From Actinomadura barringtoniae (GTDB taxonomy: Bacteria > Actinomycetota > Actinomycetes > Streptosporangiales > Streptosporangiaceae), in assembly GCF_017573505.1 (NCBI RefSeq), contig NZ_JAGEOJ010000025.1:124001-188000 (forward strand): a stretch of 64,000 bases of DNA. The letters are read 5' to 3'. Both the position numbers and the translations under genes were made by a program. The notes beneath the pieces are model-generated. The model searched no databases. It saw nothing but the letters and a program-made list of their open reading frames with translations, and was not told the DNA's origin. Shown in pieces: positions 42,135-50,448 of the stretch (positions are counted from its first letter, which is position 1; each line of letters starts with the position of its first letter).

Positions 42135-43058
42135 ATGCCCCCCGAACCCTTCGCTCTCCTGATGACCGTCTACGGCGGTGATCGTGAGGAGTATGTCCGG
42201 GCAGCGTTTCGCAGTGCGGTGGACCAACAGGAGCTGCGCCCCGACCAGGTGGTCCTGGTCCAGGACGGCCCGGTCTCGCCCGAACTCGCGATGTGCCTCA
42301 AGGAGCTGGTCGTCGCCAGCCCGGTCGAGGTCACGTTCCTGCAGCTCGAGCACAACCGCGGCCTCGGCCCCGCCCTCGACGCCGGTCTCCAGGCCAGCCG
42401 CCACGACATCGTGGCGCGCATGGACGCCGACGACGTGGCGATGCCGCACCGCTTCCGGCTGCAGGTGCCGCTGGTCCAGGCGGGCGCGGACCTGGTCGGC
42501 GCGGGCCTGCTGGAGTTCGGCGCCGACATCGGCGACGTGGTCGGCCAGCGCATCCCGCCCGCCGACCCGTTCGACATCGCCCGCTACTCGCGGCTGCACG
42601 ACCCGTTCAACCACCCGACCGTGGTCTACCGCCGCAGCGCGGTGATCGCCGTCGGCGGCTACGGCGACCTGCCGCTGATGGAGGACTACTGGCTGTTCGT
42701 GCGCATGATCGCGAACGGTGCGCGAGTGGTGAACGTCGCCGAGCCGCTGGTCTACTACCGGGTCGGCGCCGGCGCGTACGAGCGCCGCGGCGGCCGCGAC
42801 CTGCTCCGCTCGGAGCTGCGGCTGCAGCGCGAGATGCGCCGTGAGGGCTTCATCTCCGGCCCCCAGTACTGGCGCAACGTCATCGTCCGGGGCGGCTACC
42901 GGCTGGTCCCGACCACGATCCGCAAGCCGTTCTACCGCTGGCTCGTGGCCCCCTACGGCGCCCGCCGCAACCGTGCCCGCTCGATCCCCGAGGTCGACGA
43001 GGGCGCCCAGACCGTCGAGCCGCCGGTCTACACCCCCAGGCACGCCCGCGACCGCTGA
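42135..43058 (+). CDS. GT2-family glycosyltransferase
   Basis: A 307-aa GT-A enzyme with an ATG start. Motifs: ALLMTVYGGD at the nucleotide-binding start, VVLVQDGPVS, HNRGLGPALDAGL, ARMDADDVAMPHRF with the DAD metal site, FNHPTVVYRR, and GGYGDLPLMEDYWLFVRM with the catalytic-base region ED. Resembles AmsE/WfgS-type exopolysaccharide transferases. No membrane helix; it would act at the inner face on lipid-linked sugars. It stands alone between the LCP gene and a terminator, sharing an upstream motif with glf. Confidence 0.85.
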   Translation: MPPEPFALLMTVYGGDREEYVRAAFRSAVDQQELRPDQVVLVQDGPVSPELAMCLKELVVASPVEVTFLQLEHNRGLGPALDAGLQASRHDIVARMDADDVAMPHRFRLQVPLVQAGADLVGAGLLEFGADIGDVVGQRIPPADPFDIARYSRLHDPFNHPTVVYRRSAVIAVGGYGDLPLMEDYWLFVRMIANGARVVNVAEPLVYYRVGAGAYERRGGRDLLRSELRLQREMRREGFISGPQYWRNVIVRGGYRLVPTTIRKPFYRWLVAPYGARRNRARSIPEVDEGAQTVEPPVYTPRHARDR

Positions 43059-43078
43059 CGCGAGGCTCGTAACTAACA

Positions 43079-43118
43079 AAGGCCCCGACCGCACCGCCTT
43101 GGGTGCGACCGGGGCCTT
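43079..43118. terminator. Bidirectional hairpin terminator
   Basis: AAGGCCCCGACCGCACC (43079-43095) pairs with GGTGCGACCGGGGCCTT (43102-43118) apart from a short central mismatch. It separates the convergent genes 42135-43058 and 43140-46613. Confidence 0.75.
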
Positions 43119-43139
43119 CGCCGTAGGTGCTCGCCCGTT

Positions 43140-46100
43140 CTAGGGAACGGGGCGGGTCCATAGGGTGGGCTGCTCGTCCTGCTGGTCGGTCGTCTCGCCG
43201 ACGCCGACCAGGTTGTCCCCGAGCGCCGCCTGACCGTTCACGCGCTGGTCGCCGGGGCCGCTGAGGCCGTCGCCGTCGGGCGCGTCGACCGCCCAGGACG
43301 TGCCGTCGGCGGACGTCCAGGAGATCACGTTCTCCGAGCCCGGCTTGCCGGTCGTGCCGGTCGCCGCGAACCCCTTGGTCGTGCCGGTCAGCGACGTCAC
43401 GGCGAGGCCGGCCGCGCCGCTCGGAGCGGGCAGCGTGACCTCGCGCCAGGTCTTGCCGCCGTCGGAGGAGGCGTAGGCGAACGGGGCCGAGCCGGAGCCG
43501 CCGGTCCCCGAGCCGGTCGCCACCAGCACGTTGCCCTTGGCGGCGATGTGGTCCAGGGAGCCCTCGGTGAACTTCTGCGGCAGCGTCGGCTGCTGGAGCG
43601 TCCACGACTTGCCGTCGCTGGAGGTCCACACCGCGGGCCGACCGCCCGCGCCGCTCGCCTTGGGGTCGCGGATCCCGCCGACGGCCGCGTAGCCGAACGA
43701 GCCGCCCGCGACCGAACGCATCCAGCGGTTGGAGTTGGGCAGCGCCGCCAGCGCGTTGGAACCGACGCCCTTGCCGCGTTCCCAGGACTTGAGGTCGGCC
43801 GAGAACCACGTGGTGGCCGACAGCCCGTCGTCGCCCACGATCACGTAGCCCGCCGGGCCCGAGGCCGTGGCGAACGTGGTGAGCGGCGCGTCCTTGGCGG
43901 GCTTGAACTCCGCGCCCGCGTCGGCCGCCTGCCAGCTGGCGCCGTCCGCCGAGGTCAGGACGACCGGGCGGCGCGGGGTGGCGTTGTCGTAGCCGACCGC
44001 CGTCCAGCCGCTCTTGCCACCGGTGACGCTGAGCAGCCGCTGCGTGCCGGGCCGGCTGAGCGCCGTCCCGGAACCGGTGCCGCGCGTCCACTTGCTGCCG
44101 TCCTGCGACGTCCACAGGGCCGCGTCGCCGTTCGAGCTCCCGGCGGCCACCGCACGGCCGTTCTGCGCGGCGACGGAGGTGACCGCGTGGTCGGGCCGGA
44201 CCACGCCGGGGATCTTGGCCGCGTCCAGCGGTACGGCGGTGCCGTGCGAGTCCCAGGCCGACAGCATCGGGTCGGAGTCGGCGCCGCCGTCCTGGCCGAC
44301 CAGGATCGACAGGTCGCCGGCGAGTGTGCCGCTCAGGATGTTGCGGCCGGGCTGGAGGCCGAGGCTGCCCGCGTCGGTCCAGGTGCGGCCGTCCTGGGTG
44401 CGGGACACGAGCACGTCGCGCCCGCGCACCACCACGGCGGCGTAGCCGTTGTCGTCGGCCATGATCTGCAGGGCCTGGCGGTAGCCGGAGGCGTCCAGCT
44501 TGCCGCCCTGGGCCCAGGACTTGCCGTCGGTGGAGGTGTAGGCCTGCCCGTAGGTCTTGCTCTTGTCCTTCACCTCGCGGATGACCAGCAGGCCCGCCTT
44601 CCCACCGCCGATCGCCAGGCCGCGCGTGCCCTTGGGGGCCGGAACCTTGGCGGGCGCCCACGAGCGGCCGCCGTCGTCGGAACGCCAGACGCGCCGGAAG
44701 GTCTGGTCGGGCTTCTTCTTCGGGTCGGGGGTGTTGGAGCTCTCGACCAGGATCAGGTTGCCCGCCGCGGCGGCGTCGACCAGGGAGACCTTGCCCTTCA
44801 GCGCCGGGAGCGAGAGCTCGGAGCCGATCAGGGCGTCCCACCGCTGCCCGTCCGAGGACAGCCAGGCGGCGGGCTGGGAGTCGCTGAAGTCGCCCTTCTT
44901 GGAGTTCTCGCCGATGGCCAGGAAGCCGCTGCCGGTCGTGATCAGCTTGGTGACGCGGTTGCCGGGGCCGAAGGCGGTGGCGGCCGAGTCGGGCTGGCGC
45001 ACCCACTCCCGGCCGTCCTGGCTGGTCCACACCGCGCCGCCGCCGGCCCGGGAGCCGATCGCGACCCAGCCGTGCTGGCCGCCCGCGACGTACTGCGGCA
45101 CCTCGGCGGTGTCGGCCTCGGAGCCGTCCTGCGATTTCACCGCCGCGGGCTTGTAGGTGCGGCCGCCGTCGGTCGAGGTCAGGAAGATCCCGCGGGCGGA
45201 CTCCAGGCCCGACTCGCCGCCCACGGCGACCACGGTCGAGCCGACCGAGGCCGCGCTGGTGAGCTGCTGGTCGCGGCCGTCGCCCTTCGCGGCGGGATCG
45301 GCGGCGAACGTCTTGCCGGCCAGCGTCGCGCCGCCGCCACCGTCGGAGTCGTCGTCGCCGCCACTGAGCAGGAAGTAGCCGCCGCCGGCGACCAGGGCAG
45401 CCGCGGCCAGGCCGCCGACCGTGCCGAGAACGGCCTTCTTGCCGACCTTGGGGCCGCTGCGCTTGGTCTTGTTCTTCTTGCCCTTGCCGGTCGTACGCCA
45501 GGGCTCGTCGATGACGGGCGGGGGAGTGCCGGGCCGCTGCATCGGCATGTCCGCGACGGTCTGGTCGCGTGCGGGAACCTGCTGCGCGTACGGGAAGGGG
45601 TCGGCGGCAGGGGGCTGGTTCTGGGGCTGGCCGGGGATTTCCTGCGCGTAGGGGAACGGCTCAGCGGCGGGAGGCTGCTGGTTGCTGCCCGGGATTTCCT
45701 GCGCGTAGGGGAACGGCTCAGCGGCGGGAGGCTGCTGGTTGCTGCCCGGGATTTCCTGCGCGTAAGGGAAAGGCTCTGCGGCGGGAGGCTGGGCCTGGTG
45801 CTGGCCAGGGATCTCTTGCGCGTACGGGAAGGGCTCGGCGCCGGGGGGCTGGTTCTGGGCCGGGGGCTGGCCGGGCAGCTCCTGCGCGTACGGGAACGGC
45901 GGCGGGGCCGACAGCGGCTCCTGCTGGCCGGGGAAGTCCTGGGCGTACGGGAAGGGCTCGGGGGCCGGGGGCTGCGCGGGCGGGATCTCCTGGCCGTACG
46001 GGAACGGGTCGGACGGCGGGGGACCGACGGGAGCCTCGTACGCAGGAGCGGGCGGAGCGGGTGGCGTGGGCGGCTCGGCCGCGGGCGGGGCCGGGCGCTG

Positions 46101-46613
46101 GGGCTCGGGCGGAACGTCCTGGCGGCGGGTCGGGGGCGACAGGTCGTCCTCGTCCTCGGCTTGGGCGGGCGCCGAGCCTCCGCCGGAGGTCCCGGCCGAC
46201 TTCATGTACGCCGAGACGTCGGTCACGGTCGTGTCGGGGGCCGGGCCCTTAGCGGGCTCCTGCGGCACCGGCGACTCGGTGAACATCGTCGTCTGGGCGT
46301 CGGCCGACGCGTCCGGCGGGATCATCTGGGTCCGCATCGAGTCGTTGATGTCGATGTCGGTGACCGTCTTGTCCCGCGAGGACGAGGGCTTGGAGGGCTT
46401 GCCGGGCTTCGGCGGCTCGGGGGCGGGCGGAGCCTCGGAGGCGCCCGGGGCCTCGGGGAGCAGGTGGCCGCCGGGCGGCAGCTGGCCGTCCTCCAGCCAC
46501 TGCGGCGGAGGGGGCGGAGGCGCCGACGGCTGCCCGAACGAGTCGGCCCGGGTCCGGTCGTCCTCGGTCCGGTCGTCGTCCGGCTCGTCGCCTGGAGTGC
46601 TGGTTGGACTCAC
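43140..46613 (-). CDS. Large membrane-anchored BNR/beta-propeller protein with PYAQEIPG repeats
   Basis: A 1157-aa protein; GTG at 46613 has GGAG seven bases upstream. Residues 1-375 are cytoplasmic and disordered, with acidic/Pro sequence and at least eight copies of AEPFPYAQEIPG-type units. One helix (KAVLGTVGGLAAAALVAGGGYFLL, about 405-428) precedes a 720-aa exported region. That region contains many sialidase-type BNR/Asp-box repeats (TSTDGGRTY, WTSQDGREW, WLSSDGQRW, WRSDDGGRSW, WTSSDGKSW, ASSDGGKTW), spaced as in one or two beta-propellers. No catalytic sialidase residues are evident. It may bind surface glycans or sense them; the tail may bind cytoplasmic partners. Confidence 0.7.
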   Translation of the reverse strand: MSPTSTPGDEPDDDRTEDDRTRADSFGQPSAPPPPPPQWLEDGQLPPGGHLLPEAPGASEAPPAPEPPKPGKPSKPSSSRDKTVTDIDINDSMRTQMIPPDASADAQTTMFTESPVPQEPAKGPAPDTTVTDVSAYMKSAGTSGGGSAPAQAEDEDDLSPPTRRQDVPPEPQRPAPPAAEPPTPPAPPAPAYEAPVGPPPSDPFPYGQEIPPAQPPAPEPFPYAQDFPGQQEPLSAPPPFPYAQELPGQPPAQNQPPGAEPFPYAQEIPGQHQAQPPAAEPFPYAQEIPGSNQQPPAAEPFPYAQEIPGSNQQPPAAEPFPYAQEIPGQPQNQPPAADPFPYAQQVPARDQTVADMPMQRPGTPPPVIDEPWRTTGKGKKNKTKRSGPKVGKKAVLGTVGGLAAAALVAGGGYFLLSGGDDDSDGGGGATLAGKTFAADPAAKGDGRDQQLTSAASVGSTVVAVGGESGLESARGIFLTSTDGGRTYKPAAVKSQDGSEADTAEVPQYVAGGQHGWVAIGSRAGGGAVWTSQDGREWVRQPDSAATAFGPGNRVTKLITTGSGFLAIGENSKKGDFSDSQPAAWLSSDGQRWDALIGSELSLPALKGKVSLVDAAAAGNLILVESSNTPDPKKKPDQTFRRVWRSDDGGRSWAPAKVPAPKGTRGLAIGGGKAGLLVIREVKDKSKTYGQAYTSTDGKSWAQGGKLDASGYRQALQIMADDNGYAAVVVRGRDVLVSRTQDGRTWTDAGSLGLQPGRNILSGTLAGDLSILVGQDGGADSDPMLSAWDSHGTAVPLDAAKIPGVVRPDHAVTSVAAQNGRAVAAGSSNGDAALWTSQDGSKWTRGTGSGTALSRPGTQRLLSVTGGKSGWTAVGYDNATPRRPVVLTSADGASWQAADAGAEFKPAKDAPLTTFATASGPAGYVIVGDDGLSATTWFSADLKSWERGKGVGSNALAALPNSNRWMRSVAGGSFGYAAVGGIRDPKASGAGGRPAVWTSSDGKSWTLQQPTLPQKFTEGSLDHIAAKGNVLVATGSGTGGSGSAPFAYASSDGGKTWREVTLPAPSGAAGLAVTSLTGTTKGFAATGTTGKPGSENVISWTSADGTSWAVDAPDGDGLSGPGDQRVNGQAALGDNLVGVGETTDQQDEQPTLWTRPVP
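45587..45990 (-). repeat. Coding tandem repeats, ~57-bp units
   Basis: Units code for AQEIPGSNQQPPAAEPFPY (19 residues). The copies around 45661-45775 are nearly identical over 57 bp, the flanking ones shorter and more divergent. This indicates recent unit duplication inside the cytoplasmic tail of the 43140-46613 protein. Confidence 0.8.
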
Positions 46614-46741
46614 GCCCGTCTCCGTCTCCCCGTGGTCGTTTGCGTCGCCAAGGATGATAGCGACGCCTTCTGGGTGAATCTTCCGGATGGCCTGCCGTAG
46701 ATCACCCAGCGGCACCGCACGTCACCGAGCGTCAGCCCGGG

Positions 46742-47656
46742 TCACTGATCGGAGGCGCCGAGGTCGCGCAGGACCTCGCCGGTCGGGCGCGGCCGCCGCC
46801 GCACCCCGTCCCACAGGCCCTTGCGCAGACCGCGGCGCAGCGTCGCGCGGTCGCTCGATCCGGCGAACGTACGGGTCCAGCGCCGTACTGTCGAGGCGGC
46901 GTAGAGCGAGCGCTCGACCGGGGCCAGGCCGGGGCTGCGGGTGAACAGCCAGACCTTGTTGCGGACCTCGAAGTAGAAGCGGTCGCCGGGGTCGGCGTCG
47001 GTGCCGCCGAAGGTCTTGGTCTTGTGGACGACGACGCTGGCCGGGCAGTAGAGCCCGAGGCGCCCGCGCAGCAGCCGGGTGGTGAACTCGAAGTCGTCGT
47101 TCCACAGGAAGTAGTCCGCGATCGGCCCGCCGCGCTCCCGGACCGCCGCCGCCTCCACCATGATCGACACGAACGAGGCCGAGCGGACCGGCGAACAGCC
47201 GACCGAGGCGGCGATCCGCAGCTCGTCCCGGGTCGCCCCGGGCTTCACGCGCGGGGTGTTCATCGGATGATCGCGGCCGTCGGTCCAGACCACCTTGCTG
47301 GCCACCAGCGCCGGGGCCTCCTCGGCGCGTTCGCGCGCGTCGAGCAGGGACTCCAGCGCGGCCGGCTCGGGAACGGTGTCGTCGTCCATCAGCCAGATGA
47401 GGTCGGCGTCCAGCGCGAGCGCGCGGTCGATGCCGACCGCGAACCCGCCCGCGCCGCCGGTGTTGGCGGCCAGCTCGACCAGGTCGACGTCGCCGAAGCG
47501 TTCACGGACCAGATCCGGCGTGCCGTCGGACGAGGCGTTGTCCACCACGACGACCGCGTCCGGGCGGCGGCTCTGCGCCTCGACCGCGGCGAGCGACTCG
47601 GCCAGCAGCTCCCGCCGGTTGTAGGTCACCACCGCGGCGACGACGCGCGGCCCCAT
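46742..47656 (-). CDS. GlfT1-like galactofuranosyltransferase (GT2)
   Basis: A 304-aa GT2 enzyme whose ATG shares one base with the sulfotransferase stop (TGATG). Motifs: VAAVVTYNRRELLAESL, VVVDNASSDGT, NTGGAGGFAVGIDRAL, LIWLMDDDTVPEP (DDD metal site), YFLWNDDFEFTTRLL and a RFYFEVRNKVWLFTRSPGL segment. The NxGGAGGFAxG, WLxDDD and RNxxxxxxSPGL elements and the length match mycobacterial GlfT1, which starts the galactan by adding the first Galf residues to the lipid-linked primer. A rhamnosyltransferase (WbbL-like) role is the main alternative. Context with glf, glfT2 and wzm/wzt supports GlfT1. Confidence 0.65.
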   Translation of the reverse strand: MGPRVVAAVVTYNRRELLAESLAAVEAQSRRPDAVVVVDNASSDGTPDLVRERFGDVDLVELAANTGGAGGFAVGIDRALALDADLIWLMDDDTVPEPAALESLLDARERAEEAPALVASKVVWTDGRDHPMNTPRVKPGATRDELRIAASVGCSPVRSASFVSIMVEAAAVRERGGPIADYFLWNDDFEFTTRLLRGRLGLYCPASVVVHKTKTFGGTDADPGDRFYFEVRNKVWLFTRSPGLAPVERSLYAASTVRRWTRTFAGSSDRATLRRGLRKGLWDGVRRRPRPTGEVLRDLGASDQ

Positions 47657-49047
47657 CACGGAGCGGGCTGCTGAACGTCGGGCTGCGGAACGCCGGACTG
47701 CTGAACGTTGGACTGCTGAACGTCGGGCTGCGGAACGTTGGACTGCGGCGAGCTGGTCCGCTGGGTCCGCGTGGACAGGGCGGGGCCCAGGTCCTCGTCC
47801 TCGATCAGCTCGCCGTTCTCGTCGAGCTCGGGCATGGGCGGCTCGATGCCACGGACGCGTTCCATCAGGTGCCAGTAGCCGACGCGCATCTTCCATACGG
47901 CCTTGCTGCGCTCGCTGAGGTGGCGCGCCATGACCTTGGGCAGCGCCGTACGCCGCTGCTCGGCCTTCTCACTCTTCAGGTCGCCGATCTCCTCGCGGAG
48001 CATGGAGATCCGTTCGAGCAGGCCGAGGATGGCGTGCGTCGAGGCGTCCAGCAGCTCGCGCTCGTTCGGCGGCGTGCCCTCGCCGCGGCCCTCGGCCGGG
48101 GGAGCCGGGAGCAGCTCGTCCAGGTCGCCCGTCACCGTGTAGCCGGCCTCCTCGACCGACTTGACCAGCCGCCGGGCCTCCTGCTCGGCCCACTCGCGGC
48201 GGTCCGGCGGCAGCGCCACCCGGCCGGGCGCGCCGCGGCCCGGCATGACCTTGAGCGCCAGAACGTCGGTGACGAGCCGGTGGTAGAGCCACATCGGGAC
48301 CTCGGGGTCCAGCGCGTGGTTCACCCGCCGCAGCAGCTCGGTCTCGGTCCAGCTCAGCGACGCGTTCGCCCGGGACTTGGAGAGGTCGACCACCTCGGGG
48401 TCGACGCCGATGACCGACGCGAACCGCTGCCACAGCAGCTCGTGCGGGCTCCCCGGCGGCGGCATGGTGACGACGTGGACGCGCTCGGGCGGAATGACCG
48501 CCGTCCAGCGCGACAGCACCTCGGGGATGTCGTGGACCTTCCAGAACCACTGCGCGGCGCCCTCGTGGCGGGGACCGTCGACGACCTCGCGCAGCCAGTG
48601 GTCGAAGTCGAAGTGGAAGCGGTGCTTGACGTACTCCTGCCACTCCGAGGGCAGGAGGCTGGCCAGGTCGCGGGCCGAATAGATCACGTGCACCTCGGCG
48701 GGCGCGAGCGACTCGACGGCCCGCCTGGCCTGCTCGGCGTCGACCGCGCAGATGACCTCGTTGGAGATCACCGCGGTGTGGGCCTCGGATTCTGTGATCT
48801 GCGTCACGAGCCTGTCCCACGTACCGGTCCAGTCGTTGGACGGATCGTCCTCCTCGGGGACCAGCCCGCGCAGATCCCGGGTGGCGCTCACATGCGCGGC
48901 GAAAGAGCCGCCCGGCAACAGCACCCCTGCCTCATAAAGGGCCCCTGCGTTCCGCCACAGCACGCCCTGCACGAACGTCGTGCCGCTCTTGGGCGCGCCG
49001 ATGTGCAGGAAGACCTTCTTGGAAGGGAGGGCAGGGTCGGTGGCCAC
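47656..49047 (-). CDS. Sulfotransferase-like protein
   Basis: A 463-aa protein, GTG start (MATDPALPSKKVF), AGGAG upstream. The N-terminal FLHIGAPKSGTTFVQ (about 13-27) is the PAPS 5'-phosphosulfate loop. A later VHVIYSARDLASLLPSEWQEYVK matches the 3'-phosphate-binding region (R/S before helix). Residues 300-400 are helical, and the last 35 residues are NVQQ / VPQPDVQQ repeats. It would transfer sulfate to a glycan or lipid in the cytosol. Coupling with the GlfT1-like gene suggests the sulfate goes on the galactan or its primer. Similar genes occur in actinobacterial wall-glycan clusters. Confidence 0.7.
   Translation of the reverse strand: MATDPALPSKKVFLHIGAPKSGTTFVQGVLWRNAGALYEAGVLLPGGSFAAHVSATRDLRGLVPEEDDPSNDWTGTWDRLVTQITESEAHTAVISNEVICAVDAEQARRAVESLAPAEVHVIYSARDLASLLPSEWQEYVKHRFHFDFDHWLREVVDGPRHEGAAQWFWKVHDIPEVLSRWTAVIPPERVHVVTMPPPGSPHELLWQRFASVIGVDPEVVDLSKSRANASLSWTETELLRRVNHALDPEVPMWLYHRLVTDVLALKVMPGRGAPGRVALPPDRREWAEQEARRLVKSVEEAGYTVTGDLDELLPAPPAEGRGEGTPPNERELLDASTHAILGLLERISMLREEIGDLKSEKAEQRRTALPKVMARHLSERSKAVWKMRVGYWHLMERVRGIEPPMPELDENGELIEDEDLGPALSTRTQRTSSPQSNVPQPDVQQSNVQQSGVPQPDVQQPAP
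47664..47745 (-). repeat. Short coding repeats at the sulfotransferase C-terminus
   Basis: Imperfect 9-, 15- and 24-bp units (ctgctgaacgt(c/t)gg(g/a) types) encode alternating SNVQQ, SGVPQ and PDVQQ. The first unit lies only a few bases from the overlap with the GlfT1-like gene. Confidence 0.7.
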
Positions 49048-49176
49048 CTTTGCTCCTGTCGGAGAGTTACTGAGTGCAGCGAAATGCTACGAAATGACGC
49101 TTGAAAAGTCCCCACGGATGACACATCGGTCAAACCTGGCCGACTATGTCGAACGGGTCACACCGGGCTGATTGTG

Positions 49177-49186
49177 CAGGTATCTT
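49177..49186 (+). promoter_or_regulatory. CAGGTATCTT motif upstream of glf
   Basis: The ten-mer matches the one at 41966-41975 before the GT2 gene. TATCTT could be a -10 box about 93 bases before the glf start. The region (49048-49278) is the divergent promoter of glf and the sulfotransferase operon. Confidence 0.35.
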
Positions 49187-49278
49187 ATCGACGCAGTGCC
49201 CTCCTGAGTCTGAGCGTTCCCTGAGAGAACGGCAGACACTCGCACACCGTCGCTCCCCGGACACCCCTGAGGAAACTT

Positions 49279-50448
49279 GTGAACGTTGATCTTGTCGTGG
49301 TCGGCTCCGGGTTCTTCGGGCTGACCGTCGCGGAACGCTGCGCGACCGAGCTGGGACTGAGAGTGCTCGTCCTGGACCGCCGGGATCACCTGGGCGGGAA
49401 CGCCTACAGCGAGGCCGAGCCGGAGACCGGCATCGAGATCCACCGCTACGGCGCCCACCTCTTCCACACCTCGAACGAGCGCGTGTGGGAGTACGTGAAC
49501 AGGTTCACCGCGTTCACCGGCTACCAGCACCGGGTCTACACGACGTTCAAGGACCGCATCTACTCGATGCCGATCAACCTCGCGACCATCTGCGAGTACT
49601 TCGGCCGGGCGTACACCCCCGACCAGGCGCGGGCCCTCGTCGCCGAGCAGGCCGCCGAGATCACCGAGGCGACCAACCTCGAGGAGAAGGCGATCTCCCT
49701 CATCGGGCGGCCGCTGTACGAGGCGTTCATCCGGGGCTACACCGCCAAGCAGTGGCAGACCGACCCCAAGAACCTGCCCGCCGAGATCATCACCCGGCTG
49801 CCGGTGCGCTACACCTTCGACAACCGGTACTTCAACGACAAGTACGAGGGACTTCCGGTCGACGGGTACACCGCCTGGCTGGAGCGCATGGCCGACCACC
49901 CGAACATCGAGGTGCGGCTGAACACCGACTACTTCGACGTCCGCGACGACTTCGCCGGCCGCGTGCCGGTCGTCTACACCGGGCCGCTCGACCGCTACTT
50001 CGACTTCGCCGAGGGCGAGCTCGGATGGCGCACGCTGGACTTCGAGATGGAGGTCAAGCCGACCGGCGACTTCCAGGGCACCCCGGTGATGAACTACGCC
50101 GACGAGGACGTGCCCTACACGCGCATCCACGAGTTCCGGCACTTCCACCCCGAGCGGACCGCCTACCCGGCGGACAAGACCGTGATCATGCGGGAGTTCT
50201 CCCGCTTCGCGGTCCGCGGCGACGAGCCGTACTACCCGATCAACACCCCCGAGGACCGGGCGAAGCTGATCGCCTACCGCGAGCTCGCCAAGCGCGAGGA
50301 CGGCGTTCTGTTCGGCGGCCGCCTCGGCACCTACAAGTACCTCGACATGCACATGGCGATCGCCAGTGCTCTCAGCATGGTCGACAACCGGCTGCGGCCC
50401 CACTTCGCACAGGGCGAGCAGCTCGTGAGCGGAGGAATGGACGAATGA
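49279..50448 (+). CDS. glf: UDP-galactopyranose mutase
   Basis: A 389-aa flavoenzyme that converts UDP-galactopyranose to UDP-galactofuranose in the cytosol. GTG start; FAD-binding VVGSGFFGLTVAERC (6-20), LDRRDHLGGNAYSE, HRYGAHLFHTSNERVW, GYTAKQWQTDPKNLP, RLPVRYTFDNRYFND and the C-terminal GRLGTYKYLDMHMAIASAL are all characteristic of Glf. The length matches bacterial enzymes (about 380-400). Its stop overlaps the ATG of glfT2 (ATGA). It starts a five-gene operon that also makes, exports and acylates the polymer. Confidence 0.97.
   Translation: MNVDLVVVGSGFFGLTVAERCATELGLRVLVLDRRDHLGGNAYSEAEPETGIEIHRYGAHLFHTSNERVWEYVNRFTAFTGYQHRVYTTFKDRIYSMPINLATICEYFGRAYTPDQARALVAEQAAEITEATNLEEKAISLIGRPLYEAFIRGYTAKQWQTDPKNLPAEIITRLPVRYTFDNRYFNDKYEGLPVDGYTAWLERMADHPNIEVRLNTDYFDVRDDFAGRVPVVYTGPLDRYFDFAEGELGWRTLDFEMEVKPTGDFQGTPVMNYADEDVPYTRIHEFRHFHPERTAYPADKTVIMREFSRFAVRGDEPYYPINTPEDRAKLIAYRELAKREDGVLFGGRLGTYKYLDMHMAIASALSMVDNRLRPHFAQGEQLVSGGMDE

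Noticed and set aside
43548..46700. A long plus-strand open frame opposite the BNR protein
   Set aside because: Same shadow effect; no ribosome site and arginine/glycine-rich low-complexity translation.
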